Assembly: GCF_964199755.1 (NCBI RefSeq)
Contig: NC_133914.1
Location: forward strand, 434,001 to 498,000
Reading direction: 5' to 3'
Origin: Larus michahellis
Taxonomy: Eukaryota > Chordata > Aves > Charadriiformes > Laridae
Length of the DNA stretch: 64,000 nucleotides
Below the pieces are notes generated by a model. That model saw only the letters and a program-made list of their open reading frames with translations. It had not been told where the DNA came from and did no database searches. Numbering within the stretch: the first letter of the stretch is position 1; each line of letters opens with the position of its first letter. The position numbers and the translations under genes are program-made. Shown here piece after piece: positions 48,901 through 60,449 of this stretch.

Positions 48901-51900
48901 ACACAAAAACCCACTTCAAAATCAATTAAAATAATAGAAGCACTGAAAGAACAAATGGGCCCAAACATCAAAACACCAATAAACCCAGATCGTCTCAACA
49001 TCCACTATTAAAATACAAAGAAAAGTACTTAATAGGAAAAGGAGGGACATTTAGCAGCAGGAACATATTAATTGAAAGGAAGGAAAAGCCTACATGAGCT
49101 TAGGATGGTGGGAGGAAGGACTAGCATTAGCTGAAAGCTGCTATCCCAAAGGGTGCTTTGGAGCCAAACTTTTGGCAATCTTTTGAAATCCCACCCTAGT
49201 CCTTACATCCTGCAGCCACTAATCCTTTTAATACAAGTGGAGGCTCTGCTACAAGACGGCTACTGTAGTAGATGATTTTATAAGCAAGACTGCACGCCCA
49301 GCTGCAGCTGAAAGCACCCAGTGCTGTGAAATATGAAGTAAAATCATCCTCGGGCCACTCTGCCGTGGGACGCGATGGGCATAGCTAGGCACATACATTA
49401 ACACAGTCTCTAACAGAGCATCAGACGAATGTGCTCCTTCAATATGAAGACCCCTCACTGTGACTTTTGTAAGATGGACAAATATAGAAATTAAATTTCC
49501 AAAGAGAACGAAGAGTTTCCTGACATGAGTCTGAGACCACATTTCATACAGTTTACAGCAAACTGCACCTAGGACAGACCTCGCTCACGTGTTTCAAGCT
49601 GGCAAACAGGGAGAGGAAAATGCTTCTGACTCCCTCTCCATCAGCTTAGCATGTCTGAAGTGGCTACAGCCAGCCCTTCAGCTTGTTCAGTTTGGAAACT
49701 ACATGCATGAGTTAATGGGAAATAAAGTTTGCACATGTTTGTTTTCTATTTCGAGCCCCAGCATCCCCTGGCTGCCAGTCAGCTGCTGCTCCTGCTGCAA
49801 CGTAAAACATTAATGAAACACTTGCTCCCTGCGAGTCACAGAGCACGTCGCCCCAGGGGGAACAGTTCAGGTGACCCAAGGAAACTGGCAGGAAGGGAAA
49901 TTAGCACTGTGGTAAATCTATGATCCACAAAAGACAACCTTTGCCACTCGGTATTTAGTCCTCTTGTCCCAGGCAAACCACTTTGCCACACACAGAGCAT
50001 GTAAACAGTCGCACAGAGAATCCTTCTTGGTCAGAAGAGAAAGCCACCACCATAGCACTGAGCAGCTGATGACTTTCACAACATGTAGTTTCACCAGTTT
50101 ACTCCATCAGAGGATTTGGCCCATTTATACTAGATTCTGCTGAGATGAGAGACGTCCAGGGAGAGTTGTGAAGAAGAAACCAGTCACTGATCTGAGACGG
50201 GTCACAAAAGAGGGGGATGGAGGGATTGACTGTGTCCTGTACAGTTCTGCAAGGTTTCTTACAACCGAATCCAGGTGACACAGAATCAGATCCACGTATA
50301 ACATCTTTTCACCCTGTAAAGCCCTACGTTTACCATGCTTTATTTGCATTTCCAGAGACTGGACAGAAATTACTGCTAAAGATGATAACCAAATGAAAGC
50401 CTAATCTAAAGTAAAAGGTTTCCAAAACCTCTGGTCCATGCTCTTTTCAGCATTTATGCCAAGTTTTAGTTGCGCACATTCAAATTTAAATGCTCTGCCA
50501 GTAAAAACAATCATGAATAATTACACAAAGCGACTGAACAACTGATTCATCTCCCACTGTATTATAATCTGAAACTCAGATCAGCATTGGAACAAAGAAT
50601 TTGCTAATACCACAATTTCCCTTCTAGACAGATGACTTATATTTAAAAAGGAAAGTGGGTGAGGGGAAAATCTCTCTACGTCTAGTGGGTTCTTTACACG
50701 GTCTCAATATACAGAAACCTCTTTCCAGCTCTTAACCTGGCCTGGCCATAACCTGAATGTATGACGATGTTTTAGCAGATGTGAGCTGGAGCCGGTCTGT
50801 GCCCAGGGCTCTGAACTGAGACAAGACCCAAGCTCTTGGGTCCATCTTTCTGCTATTGCTCACAGCACTTCGCTTCTCTGGGCCTCAGTTCTACCATCAG
50901 AAATCACAGAAGGTGTGACTGTGGCAGATGTTAACCTATTCTCCCAGGATCAGCCATTTGTTCACATACGCAAGAAAGAATTTGGACCACTGTGTTTATC
51001 AGTAACACCTGGGGGCAGCTGCCATAACAACAACATAACACCTCACTTTATAAAGCAGTTTGTGATGATCTGGTGAAAGCTTTACGTATGTTTCGCTATT
51101 AGGGGAGCTGGAATATTTTTCAGTAAGGGAGAAGCAGCATCTGCCTGGGTCTACTTAACTTACGGGTTTGGAACCCGCAGGCAGAGAAGTTATTTGGTCA
51201 AAATGTCACATAAAAGGTTCCGAGAAAGACATTTGCAGTCTTCTTATGTGTCATGGCTGCCCCTGCTTTTCTCTTCATGTGCCTGCGTGTGTGGGAGGAA
51301 ATTTCCACCGGCAGCTTTTGCTGCCGTCACTGTTGCATATTTGCAGATGTTGTCCTGCTGCTCAAAAGGCCCTGGCTTATATCACACGCAGGCAGGTACG
51401 GTACCTGCCTCTCATCTGCCAGCTCCAGCTCCTTCTCTTCACCCCAGAGAAGAAAGATCAGAGGACACATTTTCATTAACCAGAAATTCCAGGAGCTCCT
51501 GCGTTTGCAAAGCAAAGATCCCACTCAACCGCACTGTTAGTGTTGATCGCTATCCAAACGCAGGGCGCAAAACACTTGTCCCATTTAATGACAGGGAAGT
51601 CGGAATGTAATTAATCTGTTCCTCTGTCTAACTAGTTTAGCATGGAATTAGGCGAGAAGGAAACAGCCGTAGGGCTGACTAGCTGTGTTAGAAAACGATC
51701 CTTTGGAGCAATTGTGACTGCTGCTGAGATCTCTACCAGAAGGCACAAAGCCGGCTGGTAAGCGAGGGATCTCTGATCTCTGCAGGCTCCGGGGGCTGAG
51801 CTCATTTGTGTGATCGCTAATGCTTTTTCCTGTTAGGGGTGATCGCCCTGTTTTGCAGACAGTACGATATCATCAAAGATAATGAGCCAAATAACAGCAA

Positions 51901-52844
51901 GGAGAAAGCGAAGAGCGCCTCGGAGAACAGCACTCCCGAGCACCAGAGCGGAGGGCTCCTGCGCAGCAAGGTGAGCTGCTGCTGGCACGCAGTGGGGGAC
52001 GGGGCAGACAATCAACCTCCAGCTGGGCTTCAGCGAAATTACCCAAATAGCAGCCTCTGTTAAACATCCTCACTCCAGCCTCCTCCCTCCAGCTGCGATG
52101 CAGACAGGGAACACCCCTTCACATCCACGCAGGCCAGCACCACAGCTTCGTTACTGGGCTGAGCCTCCCAGATGCATCAGGACACCAGCACTTCACACCC
52201 ACCTCTGGATTAGCCTGCACCTCCATCAGCAAGACAGATTTTAATCCGTATTTCTGAAATATCTGAGCATCTCTGGAAGAAAAATGCACTGAGCAATTCT
52301 GCAGTCCCTGAGCTGCTTGGGTCCTTTCCCCCACAGCAGCCCTTAGGTGGCATACAGTAAAGGGAACATTATTCTTGCAATGAACTGAAGAGCTGATCAA
52401 CAGGAACATGGCTGGTAATACACATGATGTTAAAGGTATGCCATATCCATAATGTAAGCAGACTCAAGCCTATAATTTATACCAACTTATTTCTATTAAT
52501 TTAACTTCCTCATGTTTCGATTCACTACTTGCACTCTGGCACTTCCCCACCACTTCACGTTTACTTATTATTTGAAATAGCTCACTAATTCCTGCTCATT
52601 CAGAAGCAGTCGGTGACGAACCATGCAACCCTAAAGCCTCAACTCTGGCCCTTTTGCATTATCCTGAGGGGACGGGAACAAGAACTTTTACAAAAACAAA
52701 AACTGACCAGCACACTGCACTCTTCTCTGATGTGGGGTTTTTTTTTTCCTCTCTAGCGATTTCTATCCATCCTTTCTTCCTTTGTCTCCTCTTCTCTTCT
52801 AGTTCCCCAAAAACAAGCCCTCAGTGAATATCATTGAAGCGTGA
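36937..52844 (+). CDS. FNDC5: FNDC5, fibronectin type III domain protein, irisin precursor (six coding exons)
   Basis: Coding exons: 36937-37015, 46269-46384, 46690-46888, 48367-48456, 51837-51970 and 52803-52844, in phase, 219 codons (I recall 212 in human). Residues 1-26 form a signal peptide with a hydrophobic core (ALLLCFSYAGL). A single FN3 domain follows, beginning DSPSAPVNVT, with N-glycosylation sequons at N34 (NVT) and N79 (NTT). A short linker leads to a membrane helix at about 149-168, and a cytoplasmic tail ends in SVNIIEA. Family knowledge: the ectodomain is shed from muscle and brain as irisin, a dimeric hormone-like protein. The FN3 sequence differs from the human one I recall at only a few conservative positions. 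Four introns are GT-AG; intron 3 uses a GC donor (46889-46890). The ATG at 36937 is the only in-frame ATG in the preceding open frame, which reaches back at least 400 bases. Confidence 0.95.
37016..46268 (+). other. FNDC5: FNDC5 intron 1 (9.25 kb)
   Basis: No exon of another gene is recognised on either strand. It holds a MIR-like relic near 38,622-38,720. AT-rich patches that could be regulatory occur near 40,140-40,200, 42,505-42,560 (AAAGTCCATTAATAATCAGC) and 42,775-42,850 (ACATTTAAAAATCATGATTC). Otherwise it is ordinary unique sequence. Confidence 0.7.
38622..38720 (+). repeat. MIR/CORE-SINE-like relic
   Basis: The core TTTTCCCAAGGTCACACAG followed by GATAGTGGCAGCA closely follows the MIR consensus 'ttgcccaaggtcacacag...agtggcaga'. 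The preceding AGAGAGGGAAAAGAGGAACG fits the upstream MIR segment. Identified by eye. Confidence 0.55.
46889..46904 (+). promoter_or_regulatory. FNDC5: FNDC5 intron 3 donor: GC site with a competing GT site 10 nt downstream
   Basis: After AAT AAA G at 46888 the intron begins GCAAGT, which matches the best form of a GC donor (AAG|GCAAGT) and joins in phase to exon 4 as a GAT (Asp) codon, as in the mammalian protein. A canonical donor G|GTGAGT has its GT at 46,899-46,900. Using it would add 10 nt and shift the frame, placing a stop one codon after the junction. Confidence 0.8.
47404..47545 (-). repeat. CR1 non-LTR retrotransposon 3' end
   Basis: Read on the - strand this ends in the CR1 tail of ATTCTGTG-type octamers (seen on the + strand as AATCACAGAATCACAGA). 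The adjoining + strand text GGTTGGAAGGGACCTC, GAGATCACCTAG, CCCCTGCTCAAG and TTTTGAATATCTCCATGGA is the typical CR1 3' UTR. Only the 3' fragment is present, as in most 5'-truncated CR1 copies. It lies in FNDC5 intron 3 in reverse orientation. Confidence 0.85.
48457..51836 (+). other. FNDC5: FNDC5 intron 4 (3.4 kb)
   Basis: AT-richer than the left half of the window. It contains one MIR-like relic (50,810-50,920) and no recognisable exon of another gene. Confidence 0.65.
50810..50920 (-). repeat. MIR/CORE-SINE-like relic
   Basis: CACTTCGCTTCTCTGGGCCT followed by CAGTTCTACCATCAG matches the reverse-complement MIR pattern 'cacttaacctctctgggcctcagtttcctcatctg'. Diverged, identified by eye. Confidence 0.5.
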
Positions 52845-54600
52845 CAGCCTGCCATCTGATAGATGGACTCCATTCCTCACTCTCACTTTCTGCCTCTGAG
52901 CCTTGATGACTTGGGAGGTGAAATATTGTTGGAGCAATTTGGAAAGAGACCTAGTGATTGTCACTCACTGGCATTCACACCTCCTTGTCCGTGTTCTGCA
53001 AAACATCTAGCCAGAAAGAAAAATCCTGCAAAAAAACCCTGAAACCCAAACAATTAAGATGGAAAAGCATCAGTGAGAGAGCTGTTGCCGGTGATCCTGT
53101 TCTGGACTCACGAATCACCTGAGCTGGAGCAACTTCTCACGCACTCCTCTCCACCCTCACACTCCATCTTCTGGAACAGTTTTCCTGTCCTTGGAAATGT
53201 GCAAAGTTTTGTTGTATCTTTATTTTGTCTCACTGTCACTACATCTTGACAGTATTAAGGTGAGCTCAGGCATCAGTCACTGTCACTCCGCTCCGAGCTA
53301 GAAAGGAGAAAAGCTCATCACAGACACGACTAGCAACCAGATTTTGGCTGCTGTGTGCTCCCGGCTTGCTTTGTTCCATTGATGTGTGTTGTGTAACACG
53401 TCTTGCAGGTGGGTTTTTAAAACAAAACAAAACAAAAAAAGAAAAAACAAGAAAAAAAAAAAGGCATACCCCAGTTTCCAATCCCACTGGGAGAACTTCC
53501 CTGGTTGTTCTCCAGTTAGGCTGCAGCACGTCTCCACCATTGGTGTCTCTCCTGTCTCACACTGGTGCTCTTCATCTCAGATAATCGGGGCACGCCAAAC
53601 ACTGAGGCACAGACCAATATGAGGGGACACCAGAAGCCGTTATTTAGCTTCCAGGATAATTTCAACCATTTTCCTCACGGTATTTTCAGCTGGGCCTGTG
53701 TCCACCACCAGTGTGATAAAAGGTCCATAAAAATGTAGCCAGTCAGCAAAAAAAGAAAAAAGAAAAAAAACTCACGATACCGGTTGCTATGCAAGGTCAC
53801 CAGCGGCAATTGCTATTTATTGCGAAAGGCTCTTGCCTAAGGGACCTTTTTCTGAGGGCTTAAGTTCTTAAATTGCTTCTTTTAGTAGGGTTCCTGTGGG
53901 AAGGTCGGGTTCTCCTTACGTGTCCCGTCTGCACTATTTTTGTGACGCTGTAATGTCAGGTATCTGCTGCAGGCAGTCCTCTGTAAAAAGGGTGACGATG
54001 AATGGAAAAGGGGTGGGGGTTCCCCTCTCTCTTATTAAGTGCTTGATGTTTGTAAGCTGACAGGATCCCTGGGATTGCTGGTGCTCTGGAAGCTGGTAAA
54101 TGCAAGTCCATCACACAGAAAAGATTTAACTCTTTGTAGTGTGTCATGGGGTATCTGTATTTATTTAATTACTCCACAAGACCACTCCATATGCACTAGG
54201 GGATGAGGCAAGATCCTACTTGTTCCATCAAATACCAAGGCGGGTTGGCCTGCGTAGGGTTGGAATCTCGTTACAACAAACCTGCGCTCAGATGAGCCTG
54301 GTTTAAAAGTCCCTGCAAAGAAACAGGCTGGCAGTAACCGAGTTCAGCCATCTCTCCTCTTCCACTGTCACCAGCCTTTCCAAAATAGTTGATTTGGAAG
54401 AAAGGCATTAGGAAGTCTGCTTGCAGATGTGCTGGCGAACAAGCGAGGACTTCCCTCGTGCCAGCTGCAGAAGGCAGGCCAATCCCTAAGGTCTCTTCAG
54501 TGGATCCTTTGCCAGAACATACTCCTCCATCACCAAGAGGGAGAGGTCAGCACCTCTGATACAGACAGAGCAATAAACATTTTATAATGTACAATAAAAT
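52845..54600 (+). other. FNDC5: FNDC5 3' untranslated region
   Basis: About 1.75 kb from the TGA at 52842-52844 to the first canonical poly(A) signals. It contains two A-rich tracts (about 53,420-53,463 and 53,749-53,770) that could prime oligo-dT internally and give false 3' ends in cDNA libraries. Confidence 0.55.
54572..54598 (+). terminator. FNDC5: FNDC5 candidate polyadenylation signals
   Basis: Two AATAAA hexamers, at 54,572-54,577 and 54,593-54,598. I saw no earlier AATAAA between the FNDC5 stop codon and this point. Which one is used cannot be told. Confidence 0.55.
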
Positions 54601-57600
54601 ATTAAAGGCAGCTCTTGTGTCCTTGTAATGTCTGAATTTAGTAATATTTCATCTTTGTCTGCTTCGAGCAGAACACACACAACAGAACAGGGAGATTTTC
54701 TCTGTTTCCCAGGGACTACAGCATAAAATGTTTTCTCAGTGTCTGGGTGTAGAAAACCAGAAAGGTTCAGAGTTCGCTCTGGCTGCGGGACAAGGGAAAA
54801 AAACCATTGCAATATAAATAGCACTATGGCCATACCTAGCGAGATTCTTCAGACATGCCTGTTATCTCCTAAGAAAGAAATGTCATTTGGAATCCATACC
54901 CCTATAAAGGGTGATTTAGGACAGATGGTACAGCATGTGCAAAGCGATAAGGGAGATGCTCTCTCATAATCCTCGAGCAGACAGCCAAGCAAGCAGCCCT
55001 CAGAAGGCTGTTAGGGAAGAAATTCAGCCGGGAAATTTGGCAGGTTTGGGGGGTGGGGGGTTGCGTGTCTGTTTTTAAAGCCAGTTATCCCTGGGAGTTC
55101 GGATCATATCCCCTCTTTTACAGTAACTCTTCTTGTTCCCTAGTGACAGGTTTAAACTATTTCTTTCCTAATAGAGACGTGCTCAGTCTTTGTTTGGTAG
55201 AAAAGAATTAAAATGTAAAGCATCAGTGATTGCGCAGAGTTAAATATTCACACCATAATGTGGCAGGAGGTAAGAGGGTTATCATTATGTTCGATAACTG
55301 CAGGCTTTAAATGCAAGGTAATAATGCTATTAGTGAGAAGAAACAAATGTAGGCTGGCAGCAACTCAACTCACCAGAGAGGGACTCCAAGCCACCCAATT
55401 CAAGCGATTCTCTTAAAGGGAACGTTTTCAGCAACAAGGAATTGAAGTGATGTAATAAGGCCACGCTTTAGGAAAAGGTGTTTCCCATTGTAAGAGAAGA
55501 AAGTTACTTAAGATCCTAATTTTCTGAGGGCCATAACTATCAAAGCTTTAACTGCGCTCTCAGTAGCAGCTTGCACTGTAACCCATGAGAGTCAGAAACC
55601 ATTAACGCTCTGGGCCTGTGTGACTTCAAGCCTAAGCCCACCTTTAGAAGAGATGCCTCATTCCCATCGACAGCTGCCAAAAGATACTCCTGAGGTGTTT
55701 CACAGTCAATAAAGGGAAGAGATCAAGAAAAAAACCCAAGACAGTGCTGAGGAAACTCACGTTGGGCCACAGACGAATGCACCCGAAAGGCCACCCACAT
55801 CTCCCCACGTGTTTTTGCCTGACTGCTGGTTTTGCCTGGTTGTTGGAAGCAGGAGCTAAGGAAAGGGAGGATTCAATGAATACTAAAAAGCAGCAAGTGG
55901 GAGCGGGCTGGCACGACAGGGATCCCGGAGCGCCCTGCAAGAGCCGATTCCCTGTTGATCTCAAAAGCAAAGCAGCCCTCCAGCTGGCTCTGCCGATGCC
56001 GCGCAGCCTCTGAGGACTAATCCCCTGGATTTCCAAGCCTCAACTGAGCAGAGACTACAGGCACGATACGGAGCAAGAAGCGGAAAACAGAACCCTTAGC
56101 CAATATACGCAGCGCATGTTTGAAGTTAAGCACCACTCGCCTTCATCCTTTCAAGCACTGTAATATTATGCCTACAAGTACAATTTAGCCAATATATTCC
56201 TCCCCCACGAGTTTAGTAAAACGGAGCCGCAGGAGGCGGTGTGGAGCAAACAATCCTGCACAGCGTGTCCCTCCAATTCACAACACACAGCACCATACAC
56301 TTCTCACCACCTCCCTCGGTACAACAAGCAGCAACACAAGCTCTGTTCTCTGTCTCCTCGGAGGAAAATGAGAACATTAGGCATCTTATTCCCTGACAGT
56401 TCAATAGCATCAGAGGAGGAAACACCTACACGACAGAAAGTGTTAGTATAATCTCAGCTGGTAATGACTTTCTGGAGGAGATGTAAATGGAGAGGAACAG
56501 ACTGCTAATGCCAGTATTTGCCAAAGACATTAAAGGTTACATCACTCAAAAGCGTATGTCACAGCTGCACATCCATTTTGCTGATAAAAATATGGCAATT
56601 CATTGACTGAGTAGTCAGACTTCACTTCCCAAGGAGAGAGTTGAAGATTATACCATATGTTGTACCAAATGTAATTTCCCCAGATTTGCAGAAAAGCTTC
56701 CTAACAACATGTAATGAGCTATTACTGGCTAGCCTGGAAGCAGAAGCCTGGCTGACCAAATTCAATCAGCTTTCTAGCATTTGTTAAAAAGCTGTATGAT
56801 CAACACGCTTGTTATGCTAAAATATCTTCTGGTTCCTCTACAAATCTGGTGTCTATTAAATCATCTGATGACCTTATAGATTAAAATGATTATGTTCCTA
56901 CTTGTTAGTGCTTTAGCCCACACGTCTCAAGGAAAGCGAGCTGGATTCTCTTTCAGCTCGTGCATCAGCATCAATTTTGTTTAACTAAGTTCCAAATGAA
57001 GAATCTTTATTATTAGCGACAGAGCCAGGAAAGACACAGCTTGAATTTTAGATCCCAGATGGAGTCAGCAAAGTTGGCAGCCAGAAAAGCCACCTTTTTC
57101 CTTGCAATCTGAACACAGTGGATGCGGAGTCACTGAGTGGCAATAATGACATAGCCCCACGATGCCATTTGACACTTTCCAACACATCGCTGTCCTTTTT
57201 AACTGACAAAACCCCCCACACTTTTAGTGCCACCAACTGCTAAATATAACCTATTTATGCCACCCAGACCTGTTTTGCGGAGGATGCAGCCAGCATAGTA
57301 CTAGATGTCCTCCCAAATTAAAGGGAGCTATCAGCAGCTTCCACTACTGTTTTACATTTCAGGACATAATTTCTTCCTCCCATTTAGAATTACCTTACAG
57401 GACAAAAGCAGGGAAGCGCTGGTTAGCTTTTGAGAGGACGGCAGAAAAAGCCACACGGTAGTTTGATTTCAGTCTCATTGCTGCTGCTGTTAGAGTGCAA
57501 TACACTGACGAACATTATTAAATTTTTAATTGCCAGACATTTCATCACAGAGCTCACGCAGGGCCTGCACAAAACAGTCTCTTCCATTCTTATCTGATGT

Positions 57601-59200
57601 TGCTGGATTCTACTACAGCAAAAATCATAAACAGAGCCCTTGGCTACACTCCAGCAGCAAACATGCAGAATGTCCTTCCACGAAGGCTTAACACACTGTC
57701 TCTTCCTCCCCTTGCAGCATCTCTTCCATTCAGCATACATGAATCACGGTTGCAATGTCAAAGAATGAAATCTTCAGCAATAAGGCTGCCCAGAAGCCTA
57801 AACCCATTACAAAGTGCAGAGCTCCATGGCAGTGTTCATTCACATGAGAGATTTACATTCACAAAGGACAAAACACACGTTACATTCAGGAGGCGGCACC
57901 CACGGCCGCCTGAGGTCCTCCAGCCCAGGGAAGCTGGTCTGAGACACAGCACACGTACAGACACCAGCATCCTGTCACGGTAAGGTGCTGCCTCTTCAGA
58001 ATAATTTCATTTTCTCAGCGTGGCTGAACTGGCAACAGAATGCCTGCTTTAAGAGAAGGCTAATATAAATAACATCCTGACTGCTACGCATCGCTTAATC
58101 TCATAAAGAGATATATAACAAAATCAAGACAGCTAGCACGGAAATCTCCGAATGGATACAAGGCAACACCTCAGTGTGCACAGCAAAGGGAGCAGATTGC
58201 CTGTGGTCCTCCTGCCGCTCCGTGACTGCTGCGTTGTATCATCTTCGATCAGCAGCGGCCATCGATCACCGGTTGAGACAGAACTTCGCTATCCCAGCAG
58301 TATGTGAGTGCAACAGCTGCCGCCAGGCCTGCATTACTTCTGGGCCTTCAAAGAGCCACTCTGTTAGCAGTTTAATATCAGATAAACCCTCCAGCAGGCA
58401 AGCGAGTCTGCTTTTGCAAGGGGAGGGGGGGCAATGGGCTCTGCAGACAGACTCCTGCTATGCCTCTTGCCTTCTCAAAATGCCGGAACAAGGCGATTTG
58501 AAGCAAATCTTCTTCTTTCCTTTATTATGTGTGTTAGGAGGAGGTGGACTTTACAGATATGGCACCACCTGGCCAGCACATGAAACTGCCCTCAGGACCA
58601 CAAGTAAATTATTCCTTTTTCAGATAACTCTCTTCAGTTTAATACGTGGGATTCACTGGTTTAAAAGACAACAGCACCACATGCGAATAACCCCCACGCT
58701 ACCCAGTCCACGGCCGCCAGGGGATGGTACCTCCTCTTTCTATGCAAGGCTCTCCACGAGCAAAATTTATAGTGGCAAGAGTCACCTGAGAGGCTGTGCT
58801 GGCATTAAGAACACGTTATTAACTGGAGAAGATCAATTATTGACACAAAGCCCTAACAGTGGGCATGCACCACCCAGGCCTGTACAACCCATCAGAAAAA
58901 AAAAAAAAAAAGACATCCCTGCTGTATATGGATTACTTTGTTAATGGAGGTGGTATTATCTAGGAGTTAGTGCAGTCAGGCAATACCAGGCTCTGTTCCA
59001 AGCTTCACTGCTTATCCTTTGGACAAATTACTTCGATTCTCTGCGCCTCAGTCACTGCACATCTAGGACAGTGACAAACTTTGCCCGCTTTTAAAGCCAC
59101 TTCCTCCTGTCCTGCTCTGGATTTGAAAGGTGCCATGGAAGAGCAAAATAATAAAATACATGAACCACATTATTGAAAAACATTAGTACTATGCCTAAAT
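54600..59200. other. FNDC5-S100PBP convergent intergenic region
   Basis: No coding exon recognised. An AT-rich stretch at 55,200-55,340 (AGTTAAATATTCACACC, then TCGATAACTGCAGGCTTTAA) looks unusually complex and may be a conserved element. One long open frame on the + strand (58,174-58,944) has no ATG at its start and no known features, so it is not called as a gene. Confidence 0.5.
58985..59075 (-). repeat. MIR/CORE-SINE-like relic
   Basis: GGACAAATTACTTCGATTCT followed by CTGCGCCTCAGTCACTGCAC follows the reverse-complement MIR consensus ('gggcaagttacttaacctctctgagcctcagttt'). Diverged. Confidence 0.45.
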
Positions 59201-59206
59201 TTTATT
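59201..59206 (-). terminator. S100PBP: S100PBP candidate polyadenylation signal
   Basis: TTTATT on the + strand gives AATAAA on the - strand, about 1.1 kb beyond the S100PBP stop codon and the first canonical signal met in that direction. A later one lies at 57,006-57,011. Confidence 0.5.
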
Positions 59207-60304
59207 TCTTTAAAAATCACAGTGTCACCAAAAATTCAAATTACTATACTAAAAATATAGTACGGTTTCCTCCATGAACGAGCCTGATTTGCTCTCTGAA
59301 ATCCACCTCTAAACGCCTAAAGAGTTCAACGCCTAAAGGCCTGTGCAGATCCTGCAAGCATCCCTGGAAAGAGCGTTTTTGCAGAAGATCAACCTATCTC
59401 TCAATTTTACAAATCCTCCAAATGTGCTGGAGTTTCTACACTCTGTTAGGGAAGGAGATGGAGGCGGCACAGAGACCAGCAGTTGCTCTCGGACTGTGTG
59501 GCTTAAATGAACATGAGGTCACATTCCTCTGGGCACTCCAGAAAGCAGGCAAGTGAAAGGGGAGAGCCTCACCACTCACAACAGAAAAGAAAACTACATC
59601 TAACAGGTGCAAAATTTTTATAAACAGAAGTGCAAATCTCATGAAACATTTTCACAACAGAAGTTACAAATGAAACCAGAAGTAAAACCAACCAAAGGAG
59701 GCAGCAAACTTTTCAGGGACCGAAAGAACAACAGCACAAGACAAGACATACCCAAACCAGGGAAATCAACCGCTGCTCCTGAGTTTACAGTAAACTAATA
59801 CAACTTTGTCTTTGCCAAATGCAGGGGGACAGCAGCCATAAGCTGTTTTTACAATTTAAAACCTTATGTTATTCAAAGGGAGCCCAATCACTGTAGGAGA
59901 TTTAACACCAAGGTTTAGGAACAAGCTTTAAAGAAAAGTTTTCCCACTTCAAAACCCATTTTCCAGATTCCATCATTGAACTATTATGTCCTCACACCCA
60001 ACGTGCAACCTTGCCTCTTGAACACCAACTACATTTGTTACCTGCTCTGTGAGGAGGTTGTTTTCAGTTCAAAGCATAACAAAACAGGATGCTAAACACA
60101 GGAGTTACCTATACAGGAACAGATCACATTGAAATTGCACTTCAAAAACAGTTCCAAATGTTTCTAAAACACAGAAACTTCCATTTGCCTTATTAAAAAC
60201 AGATCATAAAACAACTTACAAAAATACAAACCACTCAAACCCAGAACAATTAAGAACTCCTCTAAATGCAGAATAAGAACCAGCACAGTCCCTCAGCAGC
60301 AAAA

Positions 60305-60449
60305 TCAGACATTAGAAAAGGCTGTCACGGGGCTGTGTTGGAAGTGGTCAGGGATGCTCTGGAAATGGTGGTGTTTGGCCAACTTCTTGCTCACCCACTG
60401 TGTGAGGCTGTACTTTTGGGCAGGTTTCTTGTTGGACATTGGGTGATTT
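60305..60449 (-). CDS. S100PBP: S100PBP, S100P-binding protein, last coding exon only (partial gene)
   Basis: On the - strand a TTTTGCAG acceptor precedes 60449. The exon then encodes about 47 residues to a TGA at 60307-60305. The segment AQKYSLTQWVSKKLAKHHHF followed by QSIPD aligns with the human S100PBP C-terminus I recall (QRYSLTQWVDRNMRSHHRF then QRLPD). The exon starts with the third base of an arginine codon, so the upstream exon ends in phase 2. The bird tail runs about ten residues longer (FQHSPVTAFSNV). Family knowledge: S100PBP is a nuclear protein that binds the calcium-dependent protein S100P. The position, convergent with FNDC5, matches human 1p35. I found no other S100PBP exon up to 64,000, so the preceding intron probably exceeds 3.5 kb. 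Confidence 0.8.

Noticed and set aside
51971..52063. Read-through of the FNDC5 exon 5 donor giving an alternative C-terminus.
   Set aside because: The GTGAGC donor is good, and exon 6 gives the expected tail ending in SVNIIEA, so the read-through frame is treated as intron.
58174..58944. A 256-codon open frame on the + strand between FNDC5 and S100PBP.
   Set aside because: It opens with GTG, not ATG; the first ATG is roughly 100 codons in. The translation has no recognisable domain and ends in a poly-lysine run from an A-tract. It is probably a chance open frame.
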